DNA from: Haemonchus contortus | Taxonomy: Eukaryota; Nematoda; Chromadorea; Rhabditida; Trichostrongylidae | Direction: 5' to 3' | DNA length: 64,000 nucleotides | NCBI GenBank assembly: GCA_000469685.2 | Contig: LS997564.1 | Span: 3,550,940-3,614,939, forward strand | In this document: one piece after another, positions 23,002 through 33,970 of the stretch | Position numbering within the stretch: position 1 is the stretch's first letter | Layout of the letters: each line of letters starts with the position of its first letter | Position numbers and translations under genes: made by a program | The notes under the pieces: model-generated | What the model was told of the DNA's origin: nothing | Seen by the model: the letters and a program-made list of their open reading frames with translations, nothing else | Database searches by the model: none

Positions 23002-24757
23002 ACATCTCGAAAAAGTGATAAATCAACGCCAAAAAGCTCTATGAGTTCTGAGATTAAAGTTATGCTTACAGTAATTGTGCAGAACAGGTATAGAAACTAT
23101 GAAAAATATTTTTTACACTGTATATCGCAACCCCAGGTGGTGGGAAAGGTATTCTAAGTCAACTAGCCATAACTCGAATGAATGGCCTGGTAAATCATGG
23201 ACTTGTCGGCTTTGGGAGACATACACACGCAGTAAATTTTGTATTAATTAATATTTTAGTAATGCAAAGCATTATGCTGCCTGAAAGAATCATGCATACA
23301 TAGGCAAACACCGTTAGAGTTAAAGTAATAAATAACAGGAGTTTGAGCTAAAAACCTCCACCGCCAAGAAGTAGCGATTGAGATGAGCTAGCGAGATACC
23401 TGAATTTCCAACTATTTACCTAAACGCATTTTGCCAATTCCAGACAGAATATTTGCGGATGTCAAATGGTCATGCTTACGGAACAAATTTCAGAACGTCA
23501 TATCCTCAATAGTGAACAAATAAATTGTAGCAATGACAATGGTGGAAAACATCTTTCTTTGCAATGTTGCAAACGAAATTTGATACAACGGTTTTGGTCA
23601 AAAATCATGCGATGAACACATATGTACAGTAAACAAAATAAATAACAAATAAAAAAGCAGAAACACAGGAACGGTCGTTCACGTCCATAAGAAAAAAAAA
23701 GAATCATTTGGGCTGTAGCCATTTAGAGGAAATAAATTCCTGGTGAACTATGTGGAACGACGGGCGGATACAATTTCCTAATCGTCTAGTAATATTCATA
23801 TAATAAACAGAACATTATTTTGAAAAATGAAGGAAAAAGGATAAAATCTTCGAGTTTTAATCAACCCCGTCTGAGAGTGCGCCCCGCATTCGATTTCCAG
23901 TCAGAACCGTAGTGGCATATTGAATGCGTATGTGGCCTATACTATGAATTACATTAGCCAGCAAATGTGCAAGTCAGCGCTTTTTTCCTCCCAGACGGGT
24001 CTGGTACCATTAACCGACCCCCTAATAATGGAAGACTTGCTTGGCCTGGGCAGGTAGTTTGTATTGTCGAAGATTCCCATTACTAATAATTAATGGTCCA
24101 CATTTCGAGATTCCAGATGCGACCGCAGTAGTTTACTTTTAAAAACTACGACTTTATAATCTTGAAAGCCTAACAACCCACCTAGGTAATCCATTACATC
24201 CCCGAAATCCACATGTCTTTGCACACAACTGCAGATTGTATCTGAAGTAAACAATTGATAAAAATTGATTCGGTGTATAGTAAAATGCCAAGTGATATGA
24301 TTATACCTTTACTAATTCATGAATCCAAGACATCCAGCCGCAACAGTGTGAATAGCTTCTCGATTCATATCAAAGTTTTTCATCAGAAAAAGCGGGCCGG
24401 TTCCCGCAGTGCATCCATCGAAAACTCATACACTCTAGTTTTTGGGGTGTATACTACCCTGATGCACCTTTTTGGGGAATTTGGAGTGCTTCTCCTGTCG
24501 TCAAAGTTTATTTTAGATGGCCATACAAAACAAAAACGAAGCAAACATTTCCTTCCAACGGTCTGCAGTAGCTACTTGATGGCCATTATACTAATAGAAA
24601 AATCCGCTACTCCAAATCAGCTACGAAGTAAAATTGATCCCAATGATTGTTACAGATTGAATCCTATCGATTTTCAAAGGTTATACTATCCTCACACGCT
24701 ACCGTATCTTTTCCTGTGCTTTACTCCTAGATTGAAAGCCTAATGAATGTGTTCAAT
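23002..24757. other. A1-B1 intergenic, duplicated at 45040-45676 and 49126-51160
   Basis: Non-coding sequence similar to the region between A2 and B2. Nearby 23620-23660 is the empty site for the RTE insertion at 45690. A 162-codon plus-strand ORF (24255-24743) is not conserved in the B2 and B3 copies and is not called. The 24090-24757 part is shared by the 3' flanks of B1, B2 and B3. Confidence 0.65.
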
Positions 24758-27700
24758 TCAAGTGAGTTCCAAATTTTGAGAACGAGAAGTTTGTTTACTG
24801 GGATTTACCGTAACCGTGAAAACACGTCCCTGGGAACTACAATGTGTTGAATTCTGCGTTTTTGCCTTTTTAAAAATGGAGCATTCACAACACTTTCTCA
24901 AAACCCATGCTCTGTACGGTGGGACGAAAAAAATGGCGATCAGTGGATCAACCACACATGGCAATGTTCCAAGAATATACGGAGTATATTCAACGAGGAC
25001 AATTTCCGATCCGAAAATTGTCGGCAGCAGGACTAGCAGTATTCCAGGCACGAAGCAAAAAATTGGAACCATGACTTGTACCGTGAGAGCCTGAAATGAG
25101 AAGGTTTTCTCAAACAACCACAGATAATTTTCATAAAATCCTAAAAGCTCGACTCGTCAGAGTGAAATCTCGTAGCGCATCACTCATAGGGACAGCCATG
25201 GCATGGTCTCTGAGATTTTTCCCCAATATGATCCTGTGACCCCTGTGACCCTCATGAATAGCTTAAAAGACGCTGTCTGGTAGAAAAGCAGTCAATGTGT
25301 ATTGGGCGTGATAAGGGCACCCAAAGCTGGCTTAGCCGACGTACACACCCAAGGCGAACGAGTTGCTAAAGGTTGTAAAAGCCGTGGAGGTTGCACCATT
25401 CACACTTTGTAGGACCATTCCTTTCGGTACTTTCGGTTGCCGAAGTGCTAATATTTCACAAAAGCGCCTTAGTTTTTGACGCCATCAGTTACCTCTCCGT
25501 CGTTCTTGCGACGCCATGACACCAACTTCCTGCTCATTTCTGGACAGCCATCTGCTTTCATTACGTTGGCAGGCATATACAGAGTATGGTTATTAGAAGC
25601 TCACCTTCAAAAACATCTCAGAGCTCTGCGCTGTTCTTCCTGACAATTGCTGATTCTTGATGTTAAGCGTTTTCAGTATAAAATATCTCAGAAACAAAAT
25701 AGCTATTGACGACGCTACTGTTACCACAGCAGCAATAGCCGTCCTGATGTTGTGGAGAGCATTTGCCAATTTGAAACCACCAAATTCATTATATCTGAAA
25801 GATAATGAACCAGATGGAAAGAGGGAGTGAAAGTGGGCATAGCTGGATAAAAAGACAAATATACCGCTCTTGGTTAAAATGTGAATCCATACGGATCACA
25901 TTTTCCATGACGCCATCATACTGCCGAAATCCAAAGTTCACAAAAATCTGGAACAAGTCAATAAGGTTCACGTAATGGAACATACAGCTGGAGGGAAGTG
26001 GAAGCTAAGAAAGAAAGTAAGAAGTTACTGGAAGCCATTCCTTTCGCTTCTCAGACTTGTATTACGGAAAAAGCCAGTTCAAATCCGTATATTTAAGAAA
26101 AGGCACAGTTCACGATAAAAACGGTTTCTGAGGAATTCTAGTCCGATGAATTTGTGGCCCGACTAGATAGCATGAGTCAGTCGAAAACGGCTAACATAGG
26201 GCGTTATGAGGGCTTAAAGGCACAGTTCACGAAGTTCACGATGAAAATGGTTTCTAAGATTGCCCTATAACATGAATTCGAGCACCCCTCGTAAACCACA
26301 TACATGGTGCTAGCAGGTTGGAAACCGACTAGTTAGAGTTGTATCATGTGTATCCTCGGACGAGTTTTACCGGCATTGTAGAGACCGCACCGATCACAAA
26401 GGAATCCATGTAGGAAGTCAAACAACTTGTCATGACCCATAGCGGCGACAGTGAAAGGCAGTTGTGTACTGTTCCGAGCAATATCGCGAATGGCTACTGC
26501 AATTTTTCAACCACACGAAGAGCTTCCTCTGGCGGTGTGATCCTCAGACATGGTGGTACCTCGATCGATGGAAAGATTCCTTTTGTACTACCATTTATCT
26601 CTGACGAGGTCAGTGCCACTATCAGGAATTTCTAAAGAGATCGGCTTGGAGAATGCTGTCGCCATTGTGAACGTACCACTTTTCAATCTAAAGAAGCGCC
26701 TGGTTCGAAACAGGTTATACGATCGCCTTTGTAGCTGGCAGGGAAGGTGATTGTACCATGTCTGGGGTGGTCTACAAGATTACTTGCCGTGATTGTGGTG
26801 AGGAGTATATTGGCGAAACGGCAAGACCATTCCGTGAGGATTAAGGAGCACATAGATGGTATGAAACGATCGAAAGAGTCTACTGCCTTAGGGAGTCACC
26901 GAATTAACAAGCATAACGGATGCCTTTTTGAAGTCACTGTGGAGGTCGTGGCACAGGAGTCGCAACTATGCGCGCGTAAAACCCTCGAGGCATTTTGGAT
27001 ACAAGTCACCGATCCAAAAATGAATCGTAGGGAAGAATGTCTCGCAATCACGCGAGAGCTGCGGCCTCATATGAAGTTGGCTTTCCCGCAGCGACTTTGA
27101 GTGAAGAGCTACCCCAGCTGTCACAAGTCGATTTGTATCGTCGGTTACTGGGTGGTTTCGAGGAATCCAAAAGCTACGGTGAGTGGTTCTCCTTTGATCA
27201 CCTGCGTGCTCTGGGAGCCTCGAACTTCAGTAGGGCAGTGGAGACGTTTGGTCGGATATTCACAAATTGTAATGGTCCTTTCAGGCTCTGAAGAAGGCGA
27301 CCCGAAACGTCAGCCTGATAAAGCTCATTTACAAACCTCGTGAAGAGTTACAGAAAACAATAAACACAGCAATTGTGAACTGTGCCTTCACAAAGTGGGG
27401 CTGTGAAAATGAACTCACCACTATCACTAATGGCCAAATTGCCATCATAACAAAACTCAGCAGAAGTTTTGCTGAACTCATCGGCTTTGTTTGTAGCATA
27501 CTATAACGACAAAACATTGTATGAACTATCATTAGTTCTACATAGGCTGTCAGAGCATAAATGGAATCGCAGATGACGAGGTATGCAACAGGACTGAGCA
27601 TACGAGATGGCCCCGCTGGAATAAACGTTGTACTGTGTGTGTCCGGTACTACCCTGGAACCAAGCCTTCATTGAGAAGAAAGAACAAACAGTAACCCAGA

Positions 27701-28646
27701 AACCCTGCAGTTCCCTTATGGATGCACGGTATACGGACCTTCCTTGCGAAAACCATGATAATAGTGCTAAGACGATCTGAGCTGTAGATATGTTCATCAG
27801 CATGACCTTCATATTTCGAACAATGTCGGGAGTTCTGAAAATCAATGATTGACAGTAACTTTTGAAAACTCCCAGTGGGTGCTCTAAATATGTAGCATAA
27901 TAACATCTTGTTTCTTCCTTCTTGGTATAAGAGATTGCTCTAATATGCAATTCAGAGTACTCACTGGGAGATCAGTTGTTGATTTAGGGGGAGCTCTCGC
28001 TCTTCAATCATCAAATACTCGTGGGAACAAATTGAAACCATACTTTCCTAGGTCTAGGTCCAATGTTCGAGCCAACTTCTTTGTCAATCGGGCATCTTCC
28101 AAATTTCGTGAATTTATGAAGGATTATGAATGAATTTATGACACACCCTGCCTAAGTTTGCTCAAGTGGAGTTTTCATAAGGCGTTATTCCACGTTTACT
28201 GGCTTTTGCTTTGATCAACTGTTTTTACTACCTGTTTTTCGTTGATAGTGATATATGACAGTGTTTTCATTCTCGAGGACTCGTCTAGTACCAATTAACC
28301 GACTCCGGGAGGATGAAACGCCTGTTGGTCTAGGCGAGTATCAAACTATCACTTGATCTTTGAACTGTACGTATGTGATACTTCCCAGTTAAACACCTCT
28401 AACCTCTCAATGCTAATACTACTTTTGATGTCAAACAACCCGAAATTTCGAACTTTTCTGATCTTTAATATCTGTGTTGAGTTTTCCTCAGGAAAACCTT
28501 TAACTCTTCCTTTAGTATAAATATATTGTAAAAAAATACCTGTAATTGATAAGATATAATAGCAACACATTCGTACCCACTGCAACGGTCACGAAAATAG
28601 CATAATAGCAGTTAATGAAGACTGGATCAAAATCAATGAATGCCAT
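24758..28646 (-). CDS. Srd-class chemoreceptor, gene B1
   Basis: Exons 28540-28646, 27739-27834, 27419-27653, 25865-25947, 25605-25794 and 24758-25090 join in frame to 347 residues of a seven-helix Srd receptor. Exon lengths are the same as in the other four genes except the last. Family marks: SQGR at the end of TM2, GPSRMLSP before TM3, YVELMIVHTMFCRY in TM3, LTVQVMVP at TM6, and LPCVVDP with FVPPYR. Oddities: the exon-2 donor reads GTCCGT where the sisters have GTCAGT, and the tail runs on past the VTVNP stop of B2. Intron 3 (25948-27418) hosts a decayed Penelope copy. The reading frame is intact; splicing of exon 2 is the uncertain point. Confidence 0.87.
26477..27360 (+). pseudogene. Decayed Penelope-like element in B1 intron 3
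   Basis: The 3' half of the element found at 30473-33970, in antisense orientation to B1. It keeps GGVILRHGGTSIDGKIP, then after a stop KKRLVRNRLYDRLC, and after another frameshift the GIY-YIG region (VYKITCRDCG, EYIGETARP, KEHIDGMKR). RT motifs are missing. Comparison with intron 3 of B2 places the left junction near 26477. The 3' end carries a broken hammerhead motif at 27282-27317. Confidence 0.88.
27282..27317 (+). ncRNA. Broken hammerhead motif with compensatory stem-I change
   Basis: CAGGCU-CUGAAGA ... GAAAC-GUC-AGCCUG. Stem I is a perfect 6-bp helix whose outer pair is C-G, where the intact copies have U-A. Stem II is destroyed by a 4-nt deletion, so cleavage is not expected. Confidence 0.7.
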
Positions 28647-30461
28647 TTTGCATTTGAACGCTTCGACTTCAATTCATCTAAACTTCTAAATTTCTTTCTT
28701 CTCTGTGAACTGAATGAAGTTCGCAATTATAGAAAGTCTTTAGATGCGAACTTAATTTTTAGGAAAGGTTCAGGGGTTGGGGCTGATGGTTTTTTTACGC
28801 TCGACGATAGGATGTCCCTTAATGCTACAGTAACGTGTACTTGGATTAAGAAGCAAGTATGATAAACGGCCTGGCTCTAGAGCTGAGCAGAAGGGAACGC
28901 GCGGCGGGGGGTGTATTCAAGGATATCGAGGAGATAGTGAAGAAGGTAAAGCTCATTCGGCTCCGCGCTCATTTTTTCGACACTGCATCCTTCTGCCTTG
29001 ACTAACATCCTACTCGCTACAGAAACTCGGACTTTTCGCCACTCCGCGGAATTCAACGGGCGGTGGGAGGTGAATGGTACGAAGTTTCTCAATTCACGCA
29101 AGTGCGGTGAGAAACCCAGAGTTACGAGCTCCGTCATCGAACTTAGATTACGAACTTTGTTGCATACGCCAAAGAATCAAAGATGAATGGGCTGGATACC
29201 CCAAACGAATTCGTTTTGACCGTTGGACCACGACGCTTACCGACAGGACCCCTCAGGATGTCAAATGCACACCAGAAAGGTCGCCGATGCTATGGTCAAC
29301 TTCATGAAAACTTTGAACGAAGGAAATGCTATCGCTCGAGGGAGGACGATCCACTAGAGCGCCTTCAATTCAAACCTTTTGTAAAAAAGAATAAATCTGC
29401 AATGCTTCGCAGTCCACAGGGAAGTGGGCGAAGAGAAACAATGACAGCTGGGACGGTTGCTATAGAAGCTCGCTATAACAAACATCTAACAGAAATATAT
29501 GCGCAGCCCAACTGGTTTTAATATTTCCAAAACATTACCCATACTTCAAAGATTTTTCCTGGTTACTTGAACTATCCCTAGTCCCTTCTCCCACTTTACA
29601 CTAGTCGATGCTCTTTCGATAGTGGGATAGGAAATAGAAATAATACACCGGAGGAAAATATCAATGGAAAAGAGAATGGATATGACGAGCCCACTGAAGC
29701 AATGCTATGCTTGGTTAACCTTCTATGGGCTTGACTGTTGTTACAGGGGATATTAGCGATCAACAGCACGCCAGAGTAGCTTATGGAAATGGAGCAGACG
29801 TATTTTGGAAAAGTAAAAAACAAACTTAAAACTCCAATTTTTTTGATGAGAGCGCCTACTACAGAAGGGAATCGTTGGGTTTTATAATTTTACCAGCGGA
29901 AACTGCGGTGCCACCCACCGCAGATTCGCGGTAGCCTGACCTTTGAAGAAAGCGGTCTGGTCGGAACGTCGAGCCAATGATAGACATCCACTTATCAATC
30001 TCGTCAACACAGCAGAACAATTGAATTGAATTCACTTCAATGTCGAGGTTTTTATGGAAAGAGCTGGGGAGCCTGCTGATGATAAGGGTGGTAAGAAGTA
30101 ATCGACCAATGCAAAAAACCAGAAATGCCCGTAAAATGAGGTCCTTCCCTGAAGGAAGTTTCATAGAGAAAGAGAGCGGAGACTGTACCTACTTTGTAAT
30201 TGTATCTGATTTACTTCTTACCTGGCAAATCCACTACTTCCTCAGAAACCACTTGTCCTTGTACCCAATTATAGATTGTACCTGAAGCAAACAACTGGTA
30301 AACAAAAACAATTGATTTGGTTTACTACAAATTACTAAGCGATATGTCTATACCTCCACTTATTCCTCGATCCAAACCGTTCACAGCCGTAATAGAGTAG
30401 AGAGCAGCTCGATTTTTATCGAAAGTGTTCAAAAAAGGGAAACTGGATTCCGCAGTAACTA
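28647..30461. other. B1 upstream region and B3 downstream flank
   Basis: 28850-29350 is a decayed RTE 3' fragment, listed separately. 29530-29870 is shared with the 5' flanks of B3 (40310-40740) and B2 (57920-58320). 30200-30461 matches the 3' flanks of B1 (about 24210) and B2 (about 49840), so it belongs to the B3 unit. No gene was recognised. Confidence 0.65.
28850..29350 (+). pseudogene. RTE 3' fragment upstream of B1
   Basis: Frames carry the RTE C-terminal region (SRRERAAGGVFKDIEEIVKK, then LRAHFFDTA and, near 29180, a WAGY/DRWTTTLTDRTPQ-like tail) with frameshifts. The same fragment lies upstream of B3 and B2, so it was present before the B genes duplicated. Confidence 0.75.
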
Positions 30462-30562
30462 TACTATACTTCCACGTACGGCTTTCTATGAACCTCGGCA
30501 TAATTATTCTGTTACTGAGTTGTTTTCTTTAACTCTTCACGAGGTTGGTATTCAAGCTTTAT

Positions 30563-30602
30563 TAGGCTGACGTTTCGGCGGAGTCGCCTTCTTCAGAGCC
30601 TA
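30563..30602 (-). ncRNA. Type-I hammerhead ribozyme motif, left Penelope copy
   Basis: On the minus strand, in order: stem I UAGGCU, core CUGAAGA, stem II GGCG-ACUC-CGCC, core GAAA, a minimal stem III (ACGU) with cleavage triplet GUC, and the matching stem I strand AGCCUA. All invariant core positions (CUGANGA, GAAA, UH) are present. Hammerheads with very short stem III are known from Penelope-like elements. A single unpaired A separates the core from stem II. Confidence 0.82.
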
Positions 30603-30794
30603 GAAAGATCATAACAATTCGTGAGTATCCGACCAAACGTCTCCACTGCCCACACTGAAGTTCGAGACCCCCAGGGCACGCAGGTGATCAAAGGAGAATC
30701 ACTCACCGTAGCTTGGTGGATTCTTCGAAACCAACCAGCAGTCGATGACAATAATCGACCAGTCTCAGCTGGGGTAGGTCTTCATTCAAAGTCT

Positions 30795-32098
30795 CTATGG
30801 GAAGGCTAACTTTATATAAGGCCGCAGCTCCCGCGTGATTGCGAGGCATTCTTCCCTACGATTCATTTTTGGATCGGTGACTTGTATCCAAAATGCCTCG
30901 AGGGTTTTACGCGCGCATAATTGCGATTCCTGTGCCACGACCTCCACGGTAACTTCAAAAACGCCTCCGTTGTGCTTTTGTATCCGATGACTCCCTAAGG
31001 CAGTGGACTCGTTCAATCGCTTCATACCATCTATGTGCTCCTTAACCCTCACGTGGAGTGGTCTTGCCGTTTCTCCAATATACTCATCCCCACAATCACG
31101 GCAAGTAATTTTGTAGACCACTCCAGACATGTTACAATCACCTTCCCTTCCAGCTGTACAAACCACACAGTTTGAGGTTGTACATAGGCGATCGTACAGC
31201 CTGTTCCGAACCAGGCGCTTCTTTAGATTGAGGGGTGGTACGTTAACAATAGTAACCACATTTTCCAAGCCCGATCTCTTTAGACACTTCCTGATAGTGG
31301 CACTGACCTCATCAGAGATGAATGGTAGTACAAAAGGAATCTTCCCATCGATCGAAGTACTACCATGTCTGAGGATCACGCCACCAGAAGGTGCCCTTCT
31401 TGTAGTTGGAAAATTGCGGTAGCCATTCATCTCAGCAATATCGCATGCCATTTTAATCGACTCTTTTCGCTCATCCTCCCCAGTGCAAACCTTCTTAGCG
31501 GTGCGGAACATATTCCTAACAACCGCTCGCTTAATGTAAAAAGGATGAGCTGAGTAATAATGGACAATGATATTTTTATTGCTGGGCTTTCTGTACCACT
31601 TCGTAATCATCGTATCGCCGTGTAACCTCACTTGAACATTTAAGAATGGAAGCCAGTTTCCGGTCGGTTTCTCCCGAGTTAACTTAATGTGCTCCGATTG
31701 TGAGTTCAGCAGATCAAAACACACATCTATTTCTTTCTGCGTCGCACAAACTATGAAGCAATCGTCTATGTACCTGCAGTAAAGTAAGGGCAGGTATTCG
31801 TGTACAGGCGCTTCAATCTTGGCCATAAATGCTATAGCCAAGACAGGTGCCAATCGCTGTCCCATAGCTAAGCCTCTAGTCTGAGCGAAATATCTCCCCG
31901 ACCACTTGAAAATGTTGCAACTGAGGCACTCATTTACAAGTGCCATCAGTTGGGATATAGAGAGCCCTCGCATATTTATATCGCTTTGGTGCTGACTAAG
32001 AAGCTCAACCACGGCTTCCATAGCAGACCCATTGCTGACATTTGTGTAAAGGGCTTCTACATCGAAGGACTCCATGACGCACGAACCAGTGAGGTGCA
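30795..32098 (-). pseudogene. Penelope RT/GIY-YIG protein, left copy (5'-truncated)
   Basis: An open frame of 426 residues from the first Met (32075). It covers RT motif A (SFDVEALYTNVS, residue 5 Asp), motif B (RGLAMGQRLAPV), motif C (YIDD, 102-105), and the C-terminal endonuclease with VVYKITCRDCGDEYIGET (319-336) and VKEHIDGMKR. The upstream RT fingers (motifs 1-2) are missing, because the copy stops at the palindrome centre. Penelope proteins are usually much longer. The frame is uninterrupted, so insertion is recent. Confidence 0.88.
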
Positions 32099-33687
32099 GT
32101 GCAACACCAAAAGAGTCGATTAAAATGGCATGCGATATTGCTGAGATGAATGGCTACCGCAATCCCGTCCTGTATCTGCTCATAAAGACACACAAGTTTT
32201 TGGATGCAGATGACTTAGCTTCAATCAACCCAACATCCGTGAAAGTCCGTCCTATCATAAGCTGCGTGGGCGGCCCTACTGACCGAATTGCATGGTTTCT
32301 TAATACCATTTTAGTGCAACTCCTCAAGTTTATTCCCTCCCACCTCACAAACACCCAAATGTTTCTGGATCGCCTTGGCGCACTGCACCTCACTGGTTCG
32401 TGCGTCATGGAGTCCTTCGATGTAGAAGCCCTTTACACAAATGTCAGCAATGGGTCTGCTATGGAAGCCGTGGTTGAGCTTCTTAGTCAGCACCAAAGCG
32501 ATATAAATATGCGAGGGCTCTCTATATCCCAACTGATGGCACTTGTAAATGAGTGCCTCAGTTGCAACATTTTCAAGTGGTCGGGGAGATATTTCGCTCA
32601 GACTAGAGGCTTAGCTATGGGACAGCGATTGGCACCTGTCTTGGCTATAGCATTTATGGCCAAGATTGAAGCGCCTGTACACGAATACCTGCCCTTACTT
32701 TACTGCAGGTACATAGACGATTGCTTCATAGTTTGTGCGACGCAGAAAGAAATAGATGTGTGTTTTGATCTGCTGAACTCACAATCGGAGCACATTAAGT
32801 TAACTCGGGAGAAACCGACCGGAAACTGGCTTCCATTCTTAAATGTTCAAGTGAGGTTACACGGCGATACGATGATCACGAAGTGGTACAGAAAGCCCAG
32901 CAATAAAAATATCATTGTCCATTATTACTCAGCTCATCCTTTTTACATTAAGCGAGCGGTTGTTAGGAATATGTTCCGCACCGCTAAGAAGGTTTGCACT
33001 GGGGAGGATGAGCGAAAAGAGTCGATTAAAATGGCATGCGATATTGCTGAGATGAATGGCTACCGCAATTTTCCAACTACAAGAAGGGCACCTTCTGGTG
33101 GCGTGATCCTCAGACATGGTAGTACTTCGATCGATGGGAAGATTCCTTTTGTACTACCATTCATCTCTGATGAGGTCAGTGCCACTATCAGGAAGTGTCT
33201 AAAGAGATCGGGCTTGGAAAATGTGGTTACTATTGTTAACGTACCACCCCTCAATCTAAAGAAGCGCCTGGTTCGGAACAGGCTGTACGATCGCCTATGT
33301 ACAACCTCAAACTGTGTGGTTTGTACAGCTGGAAGGGAAGGTGATTGTAACATGTCTGGAGTGGTCTACAAAATTACTTGCCGTGATTGTGGGGATGAGT
33401 ATATTGGAGAAACGGCAAGACCACTCCACGTGAGGGTTAAGGAGCACATAGATGGTATGAAGCGATTGAACGAGTCCACTGCCTTAGGGAGTCATCGGAT
33501 ACAAAAGCACAACGGAGGCGTTTTTGAAGTTACCGTGGAGGTCGTGGCACAGGAATCGCAATTATGCGCGTGTAAAACCCTCGAGGCATTTTGGATACAA
33601 GTCACCGATCCAAAAATGAATCGTAGGGAAGAATGCCTCGCAATCACGCGGGAGCTGCGGCCTTATATAAAGTTAGCCTTCCCATAG
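32074..33687 (+). CDS. Penelope RT/GIY-YIG protein, right copy
   Basis: 537 residues. The first 30 come from the junction: a duplicated KESIKMACDIAEMNGYRN segment whose normal place is residues 316-333. Authentic RT starts near residue 31 (PVLYLLIKTHKF), then VRPIISCVGGPTDRIAWFLN, motif A Asp at 116, motif C YIDD at 213-216, and the GIY-YIG endonuclease at 430-461 with paired Cys before EYIGET. The protein would copy RNA and nick DNA (family knowledge). It lacks the N-terminal part of a full element, so activity is doubtful despite the clean frame. Confidence 0.88.
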   Translation: MTHEPVRCSATPKESIKMACDIAEMNGYRNPVLYLLIKTHKFLDADDLASINPTSVKVRPIISCVGGPTDRIAWFLNTILVQLLKFIPSHLTNTQMFLDRLGALHLTGSCVMESFDVEALYTNVSNGSAMEAVVELLSQHQSDINMRGLSISQLMALVNECLSCNIFKWSGRYFAQTRGLAMGQRLAPVLAIAFMAKIEAPVHEYLPLLYCRYIDDCFIVCATQKEIDVCFDLLNSQSEHIKLTREKPTGNWLPFLNVQVRLHGDTMITKWYRKPSNKNIIVHYYSAHPFYIKRAVVRNMFRTAKKVCTGEDERKESIKMACDIAEMNGYRNFPTTRRAPSGGVILRHGSTSIDGKIPFVLPFISDEVSATIRKCLKRSGLENVVTIVNVPPLNLKKRLVRNRLYDRLCTTSNCVVCTAGREGDCNMSGVVYKITCRDCGDEYIGETARPLHVRVKEHIDGMKRLNESTALGSHRIQKHNGGVFEVTVEVVAQESQLCACKTLEAFWIQVTDPKMNRREECLAITRELRPYIKLAFP

Positions 33688-33879
33688 AGACTTTGAATGA
33701 AGACCTACCCCAGCTGAGACTGGTCGATTATTGTCATCGACTGCTGGTTGGTTTCGAAGAATCCACCAAGCTACGGTGAGTGATTCTCCTTTGATCACCT
33801 GCGTGCCCTGGGGGTCTCGAACTTCAGTGTGGGCAGTGGAGACGTTTGGTCGGATACTCACGAATTGTTATGATCTTTC

Positions 33880-33919
33880 TAGGCTCTGAAGAAGGCGACT
33901 CCGCCGAAACGTCAGCCTA
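33880..33919 (+). ncRNA. Type-I hammerhead ribozyme motif, right Penelope copy
   Basis: UAGGCU (33880-33885), CUGAAGA (33886-33892), stem II GGCG-ACUC-CGCC (33894-33905), GAAA (33906-33909), GUC (33911-33913, predicted cleavage after C) and AGCCUA (33914-33919) closing stem I. It lies about 190 nt after the stop codon, at the element's 3' end. It is the mirror image of 30563-30602. Confidence 0.85.
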
Positions 33920-33970
33920 ATAAAGCTTGAATACCAACCTCGTGAAGAGTTAAAGAAAACAACTCAGTAA

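Larger units (their letters stand above)
30473..33970. mobile_element. Composite inverted Penelope-like retroelement
   Basis: Two copies lie head to head. The left copy is on minus (about 30512-32098) and the right copy on plus (about 32104-33970). Arms of about 1.59 kb (30512-32098 and 32382-33970) are almost identical; the two proteins differ at one visible residue (Arg/Cys). The left side has 39 extra bases (30473-30511). The spacer at 32099-32381 is unique RT sequence plus a copied internal segment. Both copies encode RT and GIY-YIG domains and end in a hammerhead motif. Penelope elements are known for truncated, inverted and tandem insertions. Both copies lack the N-terminal region, so autonomy is unlikely. 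Confidence 0.92.

Noticed and set aside
24255..24743. 162-codon plus-strand gene
   Set aside because: It lies in the B1 3' flank; the homologous B2 and B3 flanks do not keep the frame, and no domain is visible.
29936..29980. Fourth hammerhead motif
   Set aside because: TTGAAGA and GGAACGTC resemble the core, but stem I cannot pair and GAAA is altered to GGAA.
30512..33970. Palindrome as a pure assembly artefact
   Set aside because: The 11-bp duplication on the outside, the unique spacer and a residue difference between arms favour a real structure, though long reads are needed to exclude it.
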